Of a stretch of 64,000 nucleotides of DNA, positions 44,395 to 53,131 are shown in pieces. The notes beneath the pieces are model-generated. The model was not told the origin of the DNA. It did not search any database and saw nothing but the letters and a program-made list of their open reading frames with translations. The translations under genes and the position numbers were made by a program. Origin of the DNA: Cytobacillus dafuensis (GTDB lineage: Bacteria; Bacillota; Bacilli; Bacillales; Cytobacillaceae); contig NZ_CP042593.1 in NCBI RefSeq assembly GCF_007995155.1, forward strand, positions 1,840,001-1,904,000. The letters are read 5' to 3'. Numbering within the stretch: position 1 is the first letter of the stretch; the number at the start of each line of letters is the position of its first letter.

Positions 44395-45813
44395 ATGGTG
44401 AGTTCATTTCGAGTTGAAAAGGATTTTTTAGGAGAAAAACATGTTCCTATTGAAGCATATTATGGGATACAGACTTTAAGAGCTGTAGAGAATTTTCCCA
44501 TAACAGGCTATAAATTAAACAAGGATTTTATCATCGCGATGGCCATTGTGAAAAAAGCTGCTGCCCTTGCCAATTCTGATATTGGTCGATTATATAAAGG
44601 CAAAGCAAATGTAATTTGTGAGGCAGCCGATGAGATTATTTCTGGAAAATGGCATGATCATTTCATTGTTGATCCAATCCAAGGTGGAGCAGGAACATCG
44701 ATTAACATGAATACGAATGAAGTAATTGCGAATAGAGGGTTAGAGCTATTAGGGAAAGAAAAAGGCGAATACTTTCATTTAAATCCTAATATTGATGTGA
44801 ATATGGCACAATCGACAAATGATGCATTTCCAACAGCAATACATCTTGCTGTATATAGAGCTCTTGAATCATTAATCAATACAATGAATAAAATGAAGGA
44901 TGCCTTCAATGAAAAGGCAATCGAGTTTGATTCTGTTATTAAAATGGGCAGAACTCATTTGCAAGATGCAGTACCTATTCGATTAGGTCAAGAATTTCGA
45001 GCATATACAAATGTAATTGAACGCGATATCAAAAGAATTGAAAATTCGAAGGAAAATTTATTAGAAGTTAATATGGGAGCAACTGCAGTGGGAACAGGGC
45101 TAAATGCTGATCCTCGTTATATAGAAAAAGTTGTTCAATATTTAGCTGAAATTTCTGGAATTCCAGTTGTACCAGCAAAGAACCTAGTTGATGCAACACA
45201 AAATACTGATACATATACTGAAGTATCTGCTGCTTTGAAAATATGTATGGTTAATATGTCGAAAATCGCTAATGACCTTCGATTAATGGCTTCTGGCCCT
45301 AGAGCAGGATTGTATGAAATCAATTTACCATCTAGACAGCCAGGTTCATCAATAATGCCTGGAAAAGTAAACCCTGTTATGCCTGAAGTTATTAATCAAA
45401 TTGCTTTTCAGGTTATTGGAAATGATCATACAATTTCTCTCGCATCAGAAGCTGGACAATTCGAGTTAAATGTAATGGAGCCTGTACTATTATTTAATTT
45501 ATTGCAATCGATTTCTATTATGAACAATGGTTTCCGTGTGTTTACTGACTTCTGTGTTTCCGGCATTACAGCCAATGTGGATCGTCTAAAAGACTATGTC
45601 GAAAAAAGTGTAGGTTTATTAACTGCAGTAAATCCACATATTGGTTATAATGTCGCTTCCGACATAGCAAGAGAATCAATCATAAACGGAAAGTCAATTC
45701 GTGAATTATGTTTGCAATACGATGTTCTTAGTGAAGAAGAACTAGATCTTATTTTGGATCCGTACGAGATGACAAAGCCAGGAATCGCAGGAGCATCTTT
45801 ACTTGAAAAGTAA
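44395..45813 (+). CDS. aspA: Aspartate ammonia-lyase
   Basis: 472 residues. It belongs to the fumarase/aspartase superfamily, with the catalytic SS-loop GSSIMPGKVNP (about 315-325), NMAQSTNDAFPT and GRTHLQDAVP. It converts L-aspartate to fumarate and ammonia. AGGAG precedes an ATG at 44395 and a GTG at 44398; either may start. B. subtilis keeps its copy in ansAB, so the free-standing location is different here. A short terminator follows. Confidence 0.92.
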   Translation: MVSSFRVEKDFLGEKHVPIEAYYGIQTLRAVENFPITGYKLNKDFIIAMAIVKKAAALANSDIGRLYKGKANVICEAADEIISGKWHDHFIVDPIQGGAGTSINMNTNEVIANRGLELLGKEKGEYFHLNPNIDVNMAQSTNDAFPTAIHLAVYRALESLINTMNKMKDAFNEKAIEFDSVIKMGRTHLQDAVPIRLGQEFRAYTNVIERDIKRIENSKENLLEVNMGATAVGTGLNADPRYIEKVVQYLAEISGIPVVPAKNLVDATQNTDTYTEVSAALKICMVNMSKIANDLRLMASGPRAGLYEINLPSRQPGSSIMPGKVNPVMPEVINQIAFQVIGNDHTISLASEAGQFELNVMEPVLLFNLLQSISIMNNGFRVFTDFCVSGITANVDRLKDYVEKSVGLLTAVNPHIGYNVASDIARESIINGKSIRELCLQYDVLSEEELDLILDPYEMTKPGIAGASLLEK

Positions 45814-45849
45814 AAGTCAAAAAGCCACGTAATTGAAAATTTATTAATA

Positions 45850-45881
45850 GATACCGGTAGGAATATCGGTATCTTATTTAT
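45850..45881 (+). terminator. Terminator after aspA
   Basis: GATACCG/CGGTATC 7-bp stem and a T-rich tail. Confidence 0.7.
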
Positions 45882-45958
45882 AGTAGAATAAAAAAACATT
45901 ACTTTTTATTACGGTCAAACCTTCCAGAAAAGAATGTACACACATTTTTGGGAGGCTC

Positions 45959-46061
45959 GTCTCATGCTATGCCTAAGACTGAGCACTAAGGAAAAACTAC
46001 TCGGAAATTCATTTCCGAAACAATCCAATTTAGATTGTTTTAAAGGCTCTTGTACTTGTCT
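45959..46061 (+). repeat. Family D repeat, degenerate partial copy
   Basis: Aligns with the right half of the element at 47374-47613: TCTCATGCT, GAGCACTAAGGAAA, CTCGGAAATT, AACAATCC/GATTGTT and a final GGCTCTTGTACTTGTCTAA standing for GGCGCTTGCGCTTTTCTAA. It lies directly before the ykuI ribosome site. Confidence 0.65.
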
Positions 46062-46085
46062 AAAAATATCAGGAGGGAAAAGAGT

Positions 46086-47303
46086 ATGGATGCACTGGAA
46101 ATCCTTACAGATCTGGATAATGTATTTCCGTTCTTTCAACCGATATTCAGTGCTGATGAACATCGAGTCATAGGCTACGAGATTTTAGGAAGATATAGAA
46201 GTGAGAATGGGATCGTTAGTTTAGGACCTTTTTTTCTTGACGAAAGTATTCCGGAAGAATATAGACTTGAAGTTGATCACACTGTGTTAAAAAAAGCATT
46301 GGAAAAATCTTTATCCCTTGAGGAAGATATTCTTTTATTTATTAATAAAGATGCTGATTTATTAATGTTTGATAATGCTGAATCATTTTTAGCCATATTG
46401 CATGAATTTAAAGAGAAAGGTATTAAGCTAGATCGAATTGTATTAGAATCAACAGAACGAGTTTATAATGGCGATGTAGAGCAATTAGATCACTTATTAA
46501 ACTATATACGAACGTATGGTATTAAAATAGCGATTGATAATAGCGGGAATGAAAGAAGCCAATTAGATAGAATAGGCCAAATTTCACCTAATATATTAAA
46601 GGTAGATTTGAATGAGCTCCGTTCTCAGGCTACAGCACATGTACTTCATGATATTTTATTTTCGCTATCCTTATTAGCAAGAAAGATTGGAGCTACCTTG
46701 CTTTTTAAAAATATCGAAATGGTGTATCAGCTACAATTTGCTTGGAGGAATGGGGGAAGATATTATCAAGGCTATTATTTGCATAGACCAGCAGAGGACT
46801 TCGTAGATCGGGATGTGCAGAAAGAAAAGTTAAAAGATAAATGCTATCAATTTATTTCTTATGAGAAGAAGAAACTTGAAGCATTGTACCTTGTTACAGA
46901 GGAATTTAATGAAATGCTTCATCAATATCTTCAAGTCAAAAATCGTAAATTACTGGAATATGAAGAGCTAATTAAAGTCCTTTCCCTCTATCTTGATGAT
47001 GTTGCTTTCCGTTTATATATTTGTGATGAAAATGGTTTTCAAAAATCTGCTAATATTTTTAAACAAGAAAGTGGTTGGCAAATTCAGCACGAGTATTTAC
47101 ATAAAAACTGGAGCTGGCGCCCATATTTTCTAGAAAATATTATGAAGATGAGAAAGGAAAAGAAAGGAATACTATCTGATTTATACACTGATATGGAAAC
47201 AGGAGAAACGATTCGAACTTTTTCATATCCATTAAACTCAAATGATTATTTGTTTGTGGATATAACTTATAACTATTTGTATGAACGTGATGGTTTATTA
47301 TAG
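46086..47303 (+). CDS. ykuI: YkuI, EAL-domain protein with PAS-like C-terminal domain
   Basis: 405 residues, as in B. subtilis YkuI. The EAL domain (about 1-250) has GYEILGRY in place of EAL, LFINKDADLL and DNSGNERSQLDRI; the C-terminal domain (about 260-405; SWRPYFLENIMKMR, DLETGE-like DMETGE) is the PAS-like fold of YkuI. The family binds cyclic di-GMP, and catalytic activity is doubtful in the studied homologue. AGGAGGG sets the ATG at 46086 over a longer frame. Confidence 0.94.
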   Translation: MDALEILTDLDNVFPFFQPIFSADEHRVIGYEILGRYRSENGIVSLGPFFLDESIPEEYRLEVDHTVLKKALEKSLSLEEDILLFINKDADLLMFDNAESFLAILHEFKEKGIKLDRIVLESTERVYNGDVEQLDHLLNYIRTYGIKIAIDNSGNERSQLDRIGQISPNILKVDLNELRSQATAHVLHDILFSLSLLARKIGATLLFKNIEMVYQLQFAWRNGGRYYQGYYLHRPAEDFVDRDVQKEKLKDKCYQFISYEKKKLEALYLVTEEFNEMLHQYLQVKNRKLLEYEELIKVLSLYLDDVAFRLYICDENGFQKSANIFKQESGWQIQHEYLHKNWSWRPYFLENIMKMRKEKKGILSDLYTDMETGETIRTFSYPLNSNDYLFVDITYNYLYERDGLL

Positions 47304-47310
47304 TGTATGG

Positions 47311-47339
47311 AAGGTCTCAATTCGAGGCCTTTTTTTTAT
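47311..47339 (+). terminator. Terminator of ykuI
   Basis: AAGGTCTC/GAGGCCTT stem, loop AATTC, T8. Confidence 0.9.
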
Positions 47340-47373
47340 ATGAATAAAGAATATCTTTTTTGAATTTGAGAAT

Positions 47374-47613
47374 TGTCTAGCTCCAGCGCCTACCCCCGAC
47401 GTACAGGACGTACTAGTGTCGACAATGCGACAGGACGTCGCACTTTTGTCGACCTCGAGGTCATAAGTCAGTCCGCCAAGAAAGTTAAAGAACAACTTTC
47501 CTGTAGACCTGTCTTATGCTTGTCGGGGGTGAGCATTAAGGAAAGCTCCTCCGAATAATCATCGCAAGAACAATCTGAACTTTGATTGTTCTGAAGGCGC
47601 TTGCGCTTTTCTA
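47374..47613 (+). repeat. Family D repeat, full copy with two AGGAC-loop hairpins
   Basis: Ends in CTAGCTCCAGCGCCT and GGCGCTTGCGCTTTT (GGCGC arms). It contains the hairpins GTAC-AGGAC-GTAC (47401-47413) and GCGAC-AGGAC-GTCGC (47427-47441), the latter enclosed by GTCGAC...GTCGAC, then further palindromes. Frames across it are not genes. Confidence 0.85.
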
Positions 47614-47787
47614 ATCAAAAAATGATAAAATTTGTTGATTTATCTTAAATATTTTTCTTCTGCAACATTTAATGACAGTTCTATTGTCAAAATCTGCAGT
47701 TATTTTACGAACGATATTATCTATATGTCAAAATAGTTTGTTGGTAAAATGATAATTATTAGCTAGGAAAAGGAAAGGGAGGGTGAA

Positions 47788-48432
47788 ATGAAGAAAAATG
47801 TCTTTCGTTTTTTGTCGTATTTGGTTGTTATATCAATGATTTTTCCGTTAAAAATTAAGGCGGGATCAGATTTTTCTAATGAAAATGAGGTAATAAACTT
47901 TGTACAAGCAGCGTTTCAGGCACAGGTGGATATAGGTGAACAACCAAGAACGATGGAAGAGATTAATGAATTATTGTCTCCATTTTTAACAAAAGAATAT
48001 CAAACACTCTTTTTAAATGAAAATCTTCATTTAGTAGATGATCGATATATTACTTATGGGACAGATTTCCCTCTACTTTATATTCCCTTTTTCTCCTATT
48101 CTGATAAAACGAAGGTTGTTTGGGATCATGAAAAAATATATGTGATTGAGTTTTTTAGCGAAAATGATGAAGGACCCGTTTCATACAATAACCATTATGA
48201 AGGGGTATCGCTTGAAAAAAACGATAATAGCTGGAAGGTCGCTGCAATCTATTACGATAACATACCTGAGCAAATTATTCAGCAATCTAATGGAATAAAT
48301 AAACTAAAACATACATTAAATGGATCATCCAAAGGACGTTTTTTTCAGAAAGATATTCTGAGTATTCCGTATATATGGGGCTATTCTTATATCCGTTTGA
48401 ATCCTATATTTTTTATGGATATCCTTTATTAA
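47788..48432 (+). CDS. Secreted protein, DUF3993-like
   Basis: 214 residues. A signal peptide (to about residue 25, ...FPLKIKAG) without a lipobox. The mature part contains QAAFQAQVDIGEQPRTMEEINELLSPFLT and a TKVVWDHEKIYVIEFF block that I associate with the DUF3993 family of bacilli; the function is unknown. GGGAGGG precedes the ATG. Monocistronic. Confidence 0.7.
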   Translation: MKKNVFRFLSYLVVISMIFPLKIKAGSDFSNENEVINFVQAAFQAQVDIGEQPRTMEEINELLSPFLTKEYQTLFLNENLHLVDDRYITYGTDFPLLYIPFFSYSDKTKVVWDHEKIYVIEFFSENDEGPVSYNNHYEGVSLEKNDNSWKVAAIYYDNIPEQIIQQSNGINKLKHTLNGSSKGRFFQKDILSIPYIWGYSYIRLNPIFFMDILY

Positions 48433-48471
48433 CTAAAAAAGGTTTTATCTTTAAATAAATCCAATAATGGG

Positions 48472-48500
48472 AAAAACTTGGCAATCGCCAAGTTTTTTTA
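48472..48500. terminator. Bidirectional terminator
   Basis: 11-bp stem AAAAACTTGGC/GCCAAGTTTTT, loop AATC. The stem sequence ACTTGGC/GCCAAGT is also the core of the family B repeats 800 bp away. Confidence 0.92.
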
Positions 48501-48737
48501 TTATTCAATGTTCAAGGCTTCTTTTAATTTTTCGAGATCAAAGCCTGTAATGACCGTTTCATCAATTACAATTGTTGGGGTGGAATAGGATTGATATTTA
48601 TGGACTAAATCCCTTTTCGCTTTAGCATCAGTTTTAATATTTTTAACTTCAAAATGAAATCCATATTCGGTTAAGAATTTTTTTGTAATTTCACATGGTG
48701 GACAATCTGGTTGTGTATAAATAGTAATATTTAACAT
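48501..48737 (-). CDS. Glutaredoxin-family thiol protein
   Basis: 78 residues with thioredoxin fold and redox motif CPPC (residues 12-15), plus the cis-proline STPTIVID and GFDLEKL end that resemble NrdH/glutaredoxin-like proteins. It is probably a small disulfide reductase in the cytoplasm; no ribonucleotide reductase gene is nearby. Confidence 0.85.
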   Translation of the reverse strand: MLNITIYTQPDCPPCEITKKFLTEYGFHFEVKNIKTDAKAKRDLVHKYQSYSTPTIVIDETVITGFDLEKLKEALNIE

Positions 48738-48980
48738 GTAATCTCCTCACTTTCACTTCTTTTTATGATAGGGAAAAGAAAAAAATATTTCAATCTCAAA
48801 AAAAATTACTTATTTAATTATTTTTTTCTTGTACAAAAGAGCACCATTAATTTATGCTGTTAATATTGGTATGAAAGGGATTTTTCGTTGAATTTTCTGA
48901 ATTTAATCCTTAAGGATAGAAACATGCCAAAAGAGAAACCTATTGTTAAGAATTTAGGTTTTTGTGAAAGGAGAGGGAGC

Positions 48981-49217
48981 ATGTCACAGCTTCAAGGAAT
49001 ATTAACACGCTTAAAAAATTTACAGGAACAATCAATCGGTGGGGAGCCGATGCAAAGATTTTTCGAGGTAAATGGAGAAAGGAAATGTCAGGTTACTTAT
49101 CAGCCAAAAAGTGAAATGTTTGAGTTAGAAGTTTATTTTGATAAGGAAAAACCAAAAAGATATCAATTTGACAATATCGATATGATCACGATTGAGATAT
49201 TTGATTTAATTCAATAG
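48981..49217 (+). CDS. ykuJ: YkuJ family protein
   Basis: 78 residues (B. subtilis YkuJ is 79). MSQLQGILTRLKNLQEQ, then FEVNGERKCQVTYQPKSEMFELEVYFDKEKPKRYQFDNID. AAAGGAGAGGGAG immediately before the ATG decides the start; the frame is open 31 codons further back. Function unknown. Its order after ykuI and before darB is conserved, but ykuK is absent. Confidence 0.92.
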   Translation: MSQLQGILTRLKNLQEQSIGGEPMQRFFEVNGERKCQVTYQPKSEMFELEVYFDKEKPKRYQFDNIDMITIEIFDLIQ

Positions 49218-49260
49218 AACATATATAGGAGCCGTAATGGTTCCTTTTTTTTTTTAGCTA

Positions 49261-49792
49261 AAGCTAATGGGAAGTTTAAATTTATTAACGTACTAAAGTA
49301 AAGTGTGTTTTCAATTAAATATCTGCAAATAAGATCGCATAAGAAAAACTATGGCATTCGCCAAAGGACTCGACGAATGCCAAGTTTTTCTAAGCTAATA
49401 GGAAAGTTCAAGTTTATTAACGTGCTAAAGAAGAGAGTGTTTTCAATTAAATATCTGCAAATAAGATCGCATAAGAAAAACTAAGGCATTCGCCATAAGG
49501 ACTTGGCGAACGCCAAGTTTTTCTAAGCTAATAGGAAAGTTCAAGTTTATTAACGTGCTAAAGAAGAGAGTGTTTTTAATTAAATATCTGCAAATAAGAT
49601 CGCATAAGAAAAACTAAGGCATTCGCCATAAGGACTTGGCGAACGCCAAGTTTTTCTAAGCTAATAGGAAAGTTCAAGTTTATTAACGTGCTAAAGAAGA
49701 GAGTGTTTTTAATTAAATATCTGCTAATAAGATCGCATAAGAAAAACTAAGGCATTCGCCATAAGGACTTGGCGAACGCCAAGTTTTTCTAA
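49261..49792 (+). repeat. Family B tandem array, four units of about 133 bp
   Basis: Units start at 49261, 49392, 49525 and 49658 (AAGCTAAT). Each has TTTATTAACGTGCTAAAG, AATTAAATATCTGC, AAGATCGCATAAG and a closing hairpin. Units 2-4 are almost identical; unit 1 differs and resembles the single copy at 18188-18322. Each unit ends in two overlapping hairpin options: a long one (GAAAAACT... with ...AGTTTTTC) and a short terminator-like ACTTGGC-GAAC-GCCAAGTTTTTC. Confidence 0.93.
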
Positions 49793-49841
49793 TGAATTCT
49801 CCTTCAAAAATGGTAAAGTATAAGTATTGAGGTGAGAATTT

Positions 49842-49985
49842 ATGCAACCAACCGTAAAATGTCCACAATGTTTAATCGAGACAGAAATTTCTTTAGTTTT
49901 AACTGCCCAATCGAATCAAAATGTAATTTTTACATGTCCTCATTGTCATTTTGAAATGAAGGACATTCACACGAGCAAGGGTTAA
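49842..49985 (+). CDS. Small zinc-ribbon protein, 47 aa
   Basis: ATG with GAGGTG upstream. CPQC at residues 7-10 and CPHC at 32-35 form a treble-clef/zinc-ribbon pair in a 47-residue protein. It lies where B. subtilis has ykzF; I do not recall that sequence well enough to equate them. Possibly a transcription- or translation-associated zinc protein. Confidence 0.68.
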   Translation: MQPTVKCPQCLIETEISLVLTAQSNQNVIFTCPHCHFEMKDIHTSKG

Positions 49986-50059
49986 AAGTTAATATGGGCA
50001 CCGAACCGAAAACTGTGATAAACTAAAATAGATAATATTACTATTGAGGAGTTACGGCG

Positions 50060-50506
50060 ATGATTAGTCTTCACAGCGGGGAATATTTAGATAATAATAT
50101 TCGTAATTTTATGATACCATCGGAACGGGTTGCACATGTTCAAGTAGGCAATAATCTAGAACATGCTTTATTAGTGTTAACCAAAAGTGGCTACACGGCC
50201 ATTCCTGTACTAGATCCGTATTATAAACTTCATGGCTTAATAAGCACCCCGATTATTATGGACTCTATTCTAGGCCTTGAAAGAATTGAATTTGAACAGC
50301 TTGAGAAAAAACGTGTAGAAGAAGTTATGAACAGAAAAATTCCAAGATTAAATATCAATGCATCCATTCAAGATTCGATTCCTTTTCTCATTGATAATCC
50401 TTTCTTGTGTGTTGAAAATGAGGATGGTTATTTCGAAGGGATATTTACACGCAGGACAGTATTAATTGAGTTAAATAAGCATAAACGTAAGTTAAATAAA
50501 AATTAA
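50060..50506 (+). CDS. darB: DarB (YkuL), CBS-domain c-di-AMP receptor
   Basis: 148 residues, two CBS motifs (about 15-70 and 85-140: TAIPVLDPYYKLHGLISTPII, and ENEDGYFEGIFTRRTVL). The length and position match YkuL/DarB, which in B. subtilis binds cyclic di-AMP and, when free, stimulates Rel and pyruvate carboxylase. GAGGAG precedes the ATG. Upstream of ccpC, as in B. subtilis. Confidence 0.92.
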   Translation: MISLHSGEYLDNNIRNFMIPSERVAHVQVGNNLEHALLVLTKSGYTAIPVLDPYYKLHGLISTPIIMDSILGLERIEFEQLEKKRVEEVMNRKIPRLNINASIQDSIPFLIDNPFLCVENEDGYFEGIFTRRTVLIELNKHKRKLNKN

Positions 50507-50544
50507 TTTCTTTTGCTCCCTGAATAGGGGCACTAATAAAAGCA

Positions 50545-50578
50545 AAGGCTCTGTCGATTAAGACAGAGTCTTTTTTTC
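50545..50578 (+). terminator. Terminator of darB
   Basis: AAGGCTCTGTC/GACAGAGTCTT stem and T7. Confidence 0.9.
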
Positions 50579-50684
50579 TAAAGGGAATGAGAACAAAGCG
50601 AATATGCATTTTCTAATTGATAAAAAATGAAATTTATTAATTTGTACGTTATAGTTAAAGAAAAGACTAAAATGGAGGGATTGA

Positions 50685-51590
50685 ATGTCTTCTCTCTCAG
50701 AGTTTCACTTTCTTTCAGTTCTAGCACAGGAAATGAATATGAGAAAAGCTGCTGAAAGGCTGTTTGTCTCACAGCCTGCATTATCACAACGCTTACAAAC
50801 GATTGAAAAGGAGTGGGGCGAAAAGCTGTTTGTCCGCTCTCAAAAGGGACTATCATTAACTCCTGCTGGAGAGTTAGTTATTAAATTTATTAACGAAGTA
50901 ATTACTAAAGAAGAAAAGGTTAAAGAATCTATTCATGCTTTGAATGCTGAGGTGTATGGAACATTAAAGATTGCGGTTGCTTCTATTGTTGGGCAAAATT
51001 GGCTGCCACAAGTACTTAAACAATATGTAACCCGTTACCCACAAGCAAAAATTTCTCTTTTGACAGGATGGAGCAGTGAAATTTTAAAAACATTATATGA
51101 GGATCATGTTCATATTGGAATCATTCGAGGAACACCTGATTGGAAAGGGGTAAAAATTCATCTATTCGAGGATCCGCTCTGCTTAGTAGATACTGAAATC
51201 ACAAGTCCTGAGCAAATTCTTAACACGGACAGGCCATTTATCCAGTTTAAAAGTGATTCAAATTATTATCAGGAAATTCAAGACTGGTGGCTAAGAAAAT
51301 TCAAGACACCACCTAAGAGAACGATAGTCGTTGATCAGATCGAAACATGTAAGCAAATGACTTTCAATGGAATTGGATATGCGATTTTACCTGAAATAAC
51401 ACTAAATGGAGTCGAAAAGAATATCTTTAAAATCCCATTGTTAGATGAAAATAATCTCCCGCTAAAGCGTGATACCTGGCTCCTTGGGTATGAATCTGCA
51501 TTTCAGCTAAAGCAAGTTCAGGCCTTTGTTGAATTAATAAAGGAATTTATCCGCGACGAGAAGAATAGAGGAATGGACTCTTTACTTTAA
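50685..51590 (+). CDS. ccpC: CcpC, LysR-type regulator of citric-acid-branch genes
   Basis: 301 residues. An N-terminal winged helix (MNMRKAAERLFVSQPALSQRLQTIE) is followed by a LysR substrate domain (about 90-295). The position after darB and the sequence match YkuM/CcpC, which represses citB and citZ in response to citrate. GGAGGG lies before the ATG. No target gene is in the window. Confidence 0.93.
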   Translation: MSSLSEFHFLSVLAQEMNMRKAAERLFVSQPALSQRLQTIEKEWGEKLFVRSQKGLSLTPAGELVIKFINEVITKEEKVKESIHALNAEVYGTLKIAVASIVGQNWLPQVLKQYVTRYPQAKISLLTGWSSEILKTLYEDHVHIGIIRGTPDWKGVKIHLFEDPLCLVDTEITSPEQILNTDRPFIQFKSDSNYYQEIQDWWLRKFKTPPKRTIVVDQIETCKQMTFNGIGYAILPEITLNGVEKNIFKIPLLDENNLPLKRDTWLLGYESAFQLKQVQAFVELIKEFIRDEKNRGMDSLL

Positions 51591-51787
51591 TATAGAGTAG
51601 GAAGCATATTGTTTTATTCTGCATAACTACTTTGATAAACTGGAAATGAAAAAACTATTACTAACTCTGGGCTTTATTTTGATTAAATTTTTCAAATAAA
51701 GGGCAAAACATGTAATGGATTTCTTTTTATTAAGTAAGCATTAATTAATTATAATTGATGTTTAATTAAATTAATTACAATTTAATA

Positions 51788-51816
51788 TTGACTTAAAATA
51801 TTTATGAGTCTATAAT
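51788..51816 (+). promoter_or_regulatory. Sigma-A promoter of ykuU
   Basis: TTGACT, 17-nt spacer, TATAAT; start expected near 51823, giving a leader of about 70 nt. Confidence 0.85.
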
Positions 51817-51893
51817 TGTATTTGTGAACAAAAACTCAAATGAGAAATTATATAATAAATTCTCATTTGAATAAGTTAATGGAGGGATTACAT

Positions 51894-52442
51894 ATGCCAG
51901 AACGTATGGTAGGTAAACAAGCACCACGTTTTGAAATGGATGCAGTATTAGCAAACAAGGAGTTTGGAAAAGTTAGTCTTGAAGAAAATATGAAAAATGA
52001 TAAGTGGACTGTTCTTTTCTTCTATCCAATGGACTTCACATTTGTATGTCCAACTGAAATCACTGCTCTTTCAGATCGTTACGATGAGTTTGAAGACCTT
52101 GATGCAGAAGTAATTGGAGTATCTACTGATACTATTCATACACACCTAGCTTGGATTAATACTGATCGCAAGAACAATGGTCTTGGTGATTTGAAATATC
52201 CACTTGCTGCAGATACTAACCATATTGTATCTCGCGATTATGGTGTCCTTATCGAAGAAGAAGGTATTGCACTTCGTGGACTATACATCATTAGCCCAGA
52301 AGGCGAATTAATGTATTCAGTTGTTAATCATAACAATATTGGCCGTGACGTTGATGAAACATTACGTGTTCTACAGGCTCTTCAAACTGGTGGACTTTGC
52401 CCTGCAAACTGGAAACCAGGACAAAATACATTAAATGTATAA
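51894..52442 (+). CDS. ykuU: YkuU, 2-Cys peroxiredoxin
   Basis: 182 residues, typical AhpC/Prx1 fold. The peroxidatic cysteine is in DFTFVCPTE (about 52) and the resolving cysteine in GGLCPANW (about 173). It reduces peroxides, recycled by thioredoxin-like partners. The ATG at 51894 has TGGAGGG ahead; an upstream in-frame ATG has none. Next to YkuV, a thiol-disulfide protein that could be such a partner, though a terminator separates them. Confidence 0.95.
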   Translation: MPERMVGKQAPRFEMDAVLANKEFGKVSLEENMKNDKWTVLFFYPMDFTFVCPTEITALSDRYDEFEDLDAEVIGVSTDTIHTHLAWINTDRKNNGLGDLKYPLAADTNHIVSRDYGVLIEEEGIALRGLYIISPEGELMYSVVNHNNIGRDVDETLRVLQALQTGGLCPANWKPGQNTLNV

Positions 52443-52454
52443 TTAAAATTTTTG

Positions 52455-52485
52455 AAAAGGCCTAACGTTAGTTAGGTCTTTTCTT
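52455..52485 (+). terminator. Terminator of ykuU
   Basis: 12-bp stem AAAAGGCCTAAC/GTTAGGTCTTTT. Confidence 0.88.
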
Positions 52486-52532
52486 AAAGTAATGATTCTT
52501 ACAACAATAGCCTTACTTAAGGGGGATAAATA

Positions 52533-52988
52533 ATGAAATTACGTGAATCTATGCCTGAACTTACAGGCGCTACTGAATGGTTAAATGGAGAAGTTACAAG
52601 AGAGCAGCTTGTAGGTGAAAAGCCAACTTTAATTCATTTCTGGTCTGTTAGCTGTCATTTATGCAAGGAAGCAATGCCACAGGTTAACAAATTCCGAGAT
52701 GATTATAAGGATAAGTTAAATGTAATTGCCGTTCATATGCCTCGCTCTGAGGACGATCTTAATATTGAATTGATTAAACAGGTCGCAGCAGAGCATGAAA
52801 TCTCGCAGCCAATATACGTCGACAGTGAGCATAAGCTAAATGAAGCGTTTGAAAATCAATATGTTCCAGCTTATTATGTATTTGATAAAGATGGCAATCT
52901 TCGTCACTTCCAAGCAGGTGGAAGCGGTATGAAAATGTTAGAAAAGCGCGTAAATCGTGTATTAGATGAAATGAATAAAGCTGAATAA
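52533..52988 (+). CDS. ykuV: YkuV, thioredoxin-like thiol-disulfide oxidoreductase
   Basis: 151 residues, TlpA/thioredoxin fold with CHLC at about residues 41-44 in FWSVSCHLCKEAMPQVNKF and cis-Pro at VPAYYVF. It matches B. subtilis YkuV, a cytoplasmic redox protein. AAGGGGG precedes the ATG. Ends in its own terminator. Confidence 0.95.
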   Translation: MKLRESMPELTGATEWLNGEVTREQLVGEKPTLIHFWSVSCHLCKEAMPQVNKFRDDYKDKLNVIAVHMPRSEDDLNIELIKQVAAEHEISQPIYVDSEHKLNEAFENQYVPAYYVFDKDGNLRHFQAGGSGMKMLEKRVNRVLDEMNKAE

Positions 52989-53021
52989 AAAAAGATCAAG
53001 CCTAGCTTGGTCTTTTTTTTG
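52987..53021 (+). terminator. Terminator of ykuV
   Basis: 15-bp stem AAAAAAAGATCAAGC/GCTTGGTCTTTTTTT. Confidence 0.93.
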
Positions 53022-53131
53022 CATTAGAAAAAATTTCATAAAAAACAAAAAATTCTAACAAAAAGGGTAGAATTATATTTCGAAAACCGTTATATTTAAT
53101 ATTACGCTTTAATAATTACGCTGTGTTAAAT

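Noticed and set aside
47298..47558. Frames across the family D repeat
   Set aside because: Made of palindromic repeat sequence with no ribosome site.
49261..49792. Tandem array considered as a CRISPR array
   Set aside because: Units are about 133 bp and almost identical throughout, with no unique spacers and no cas genes.
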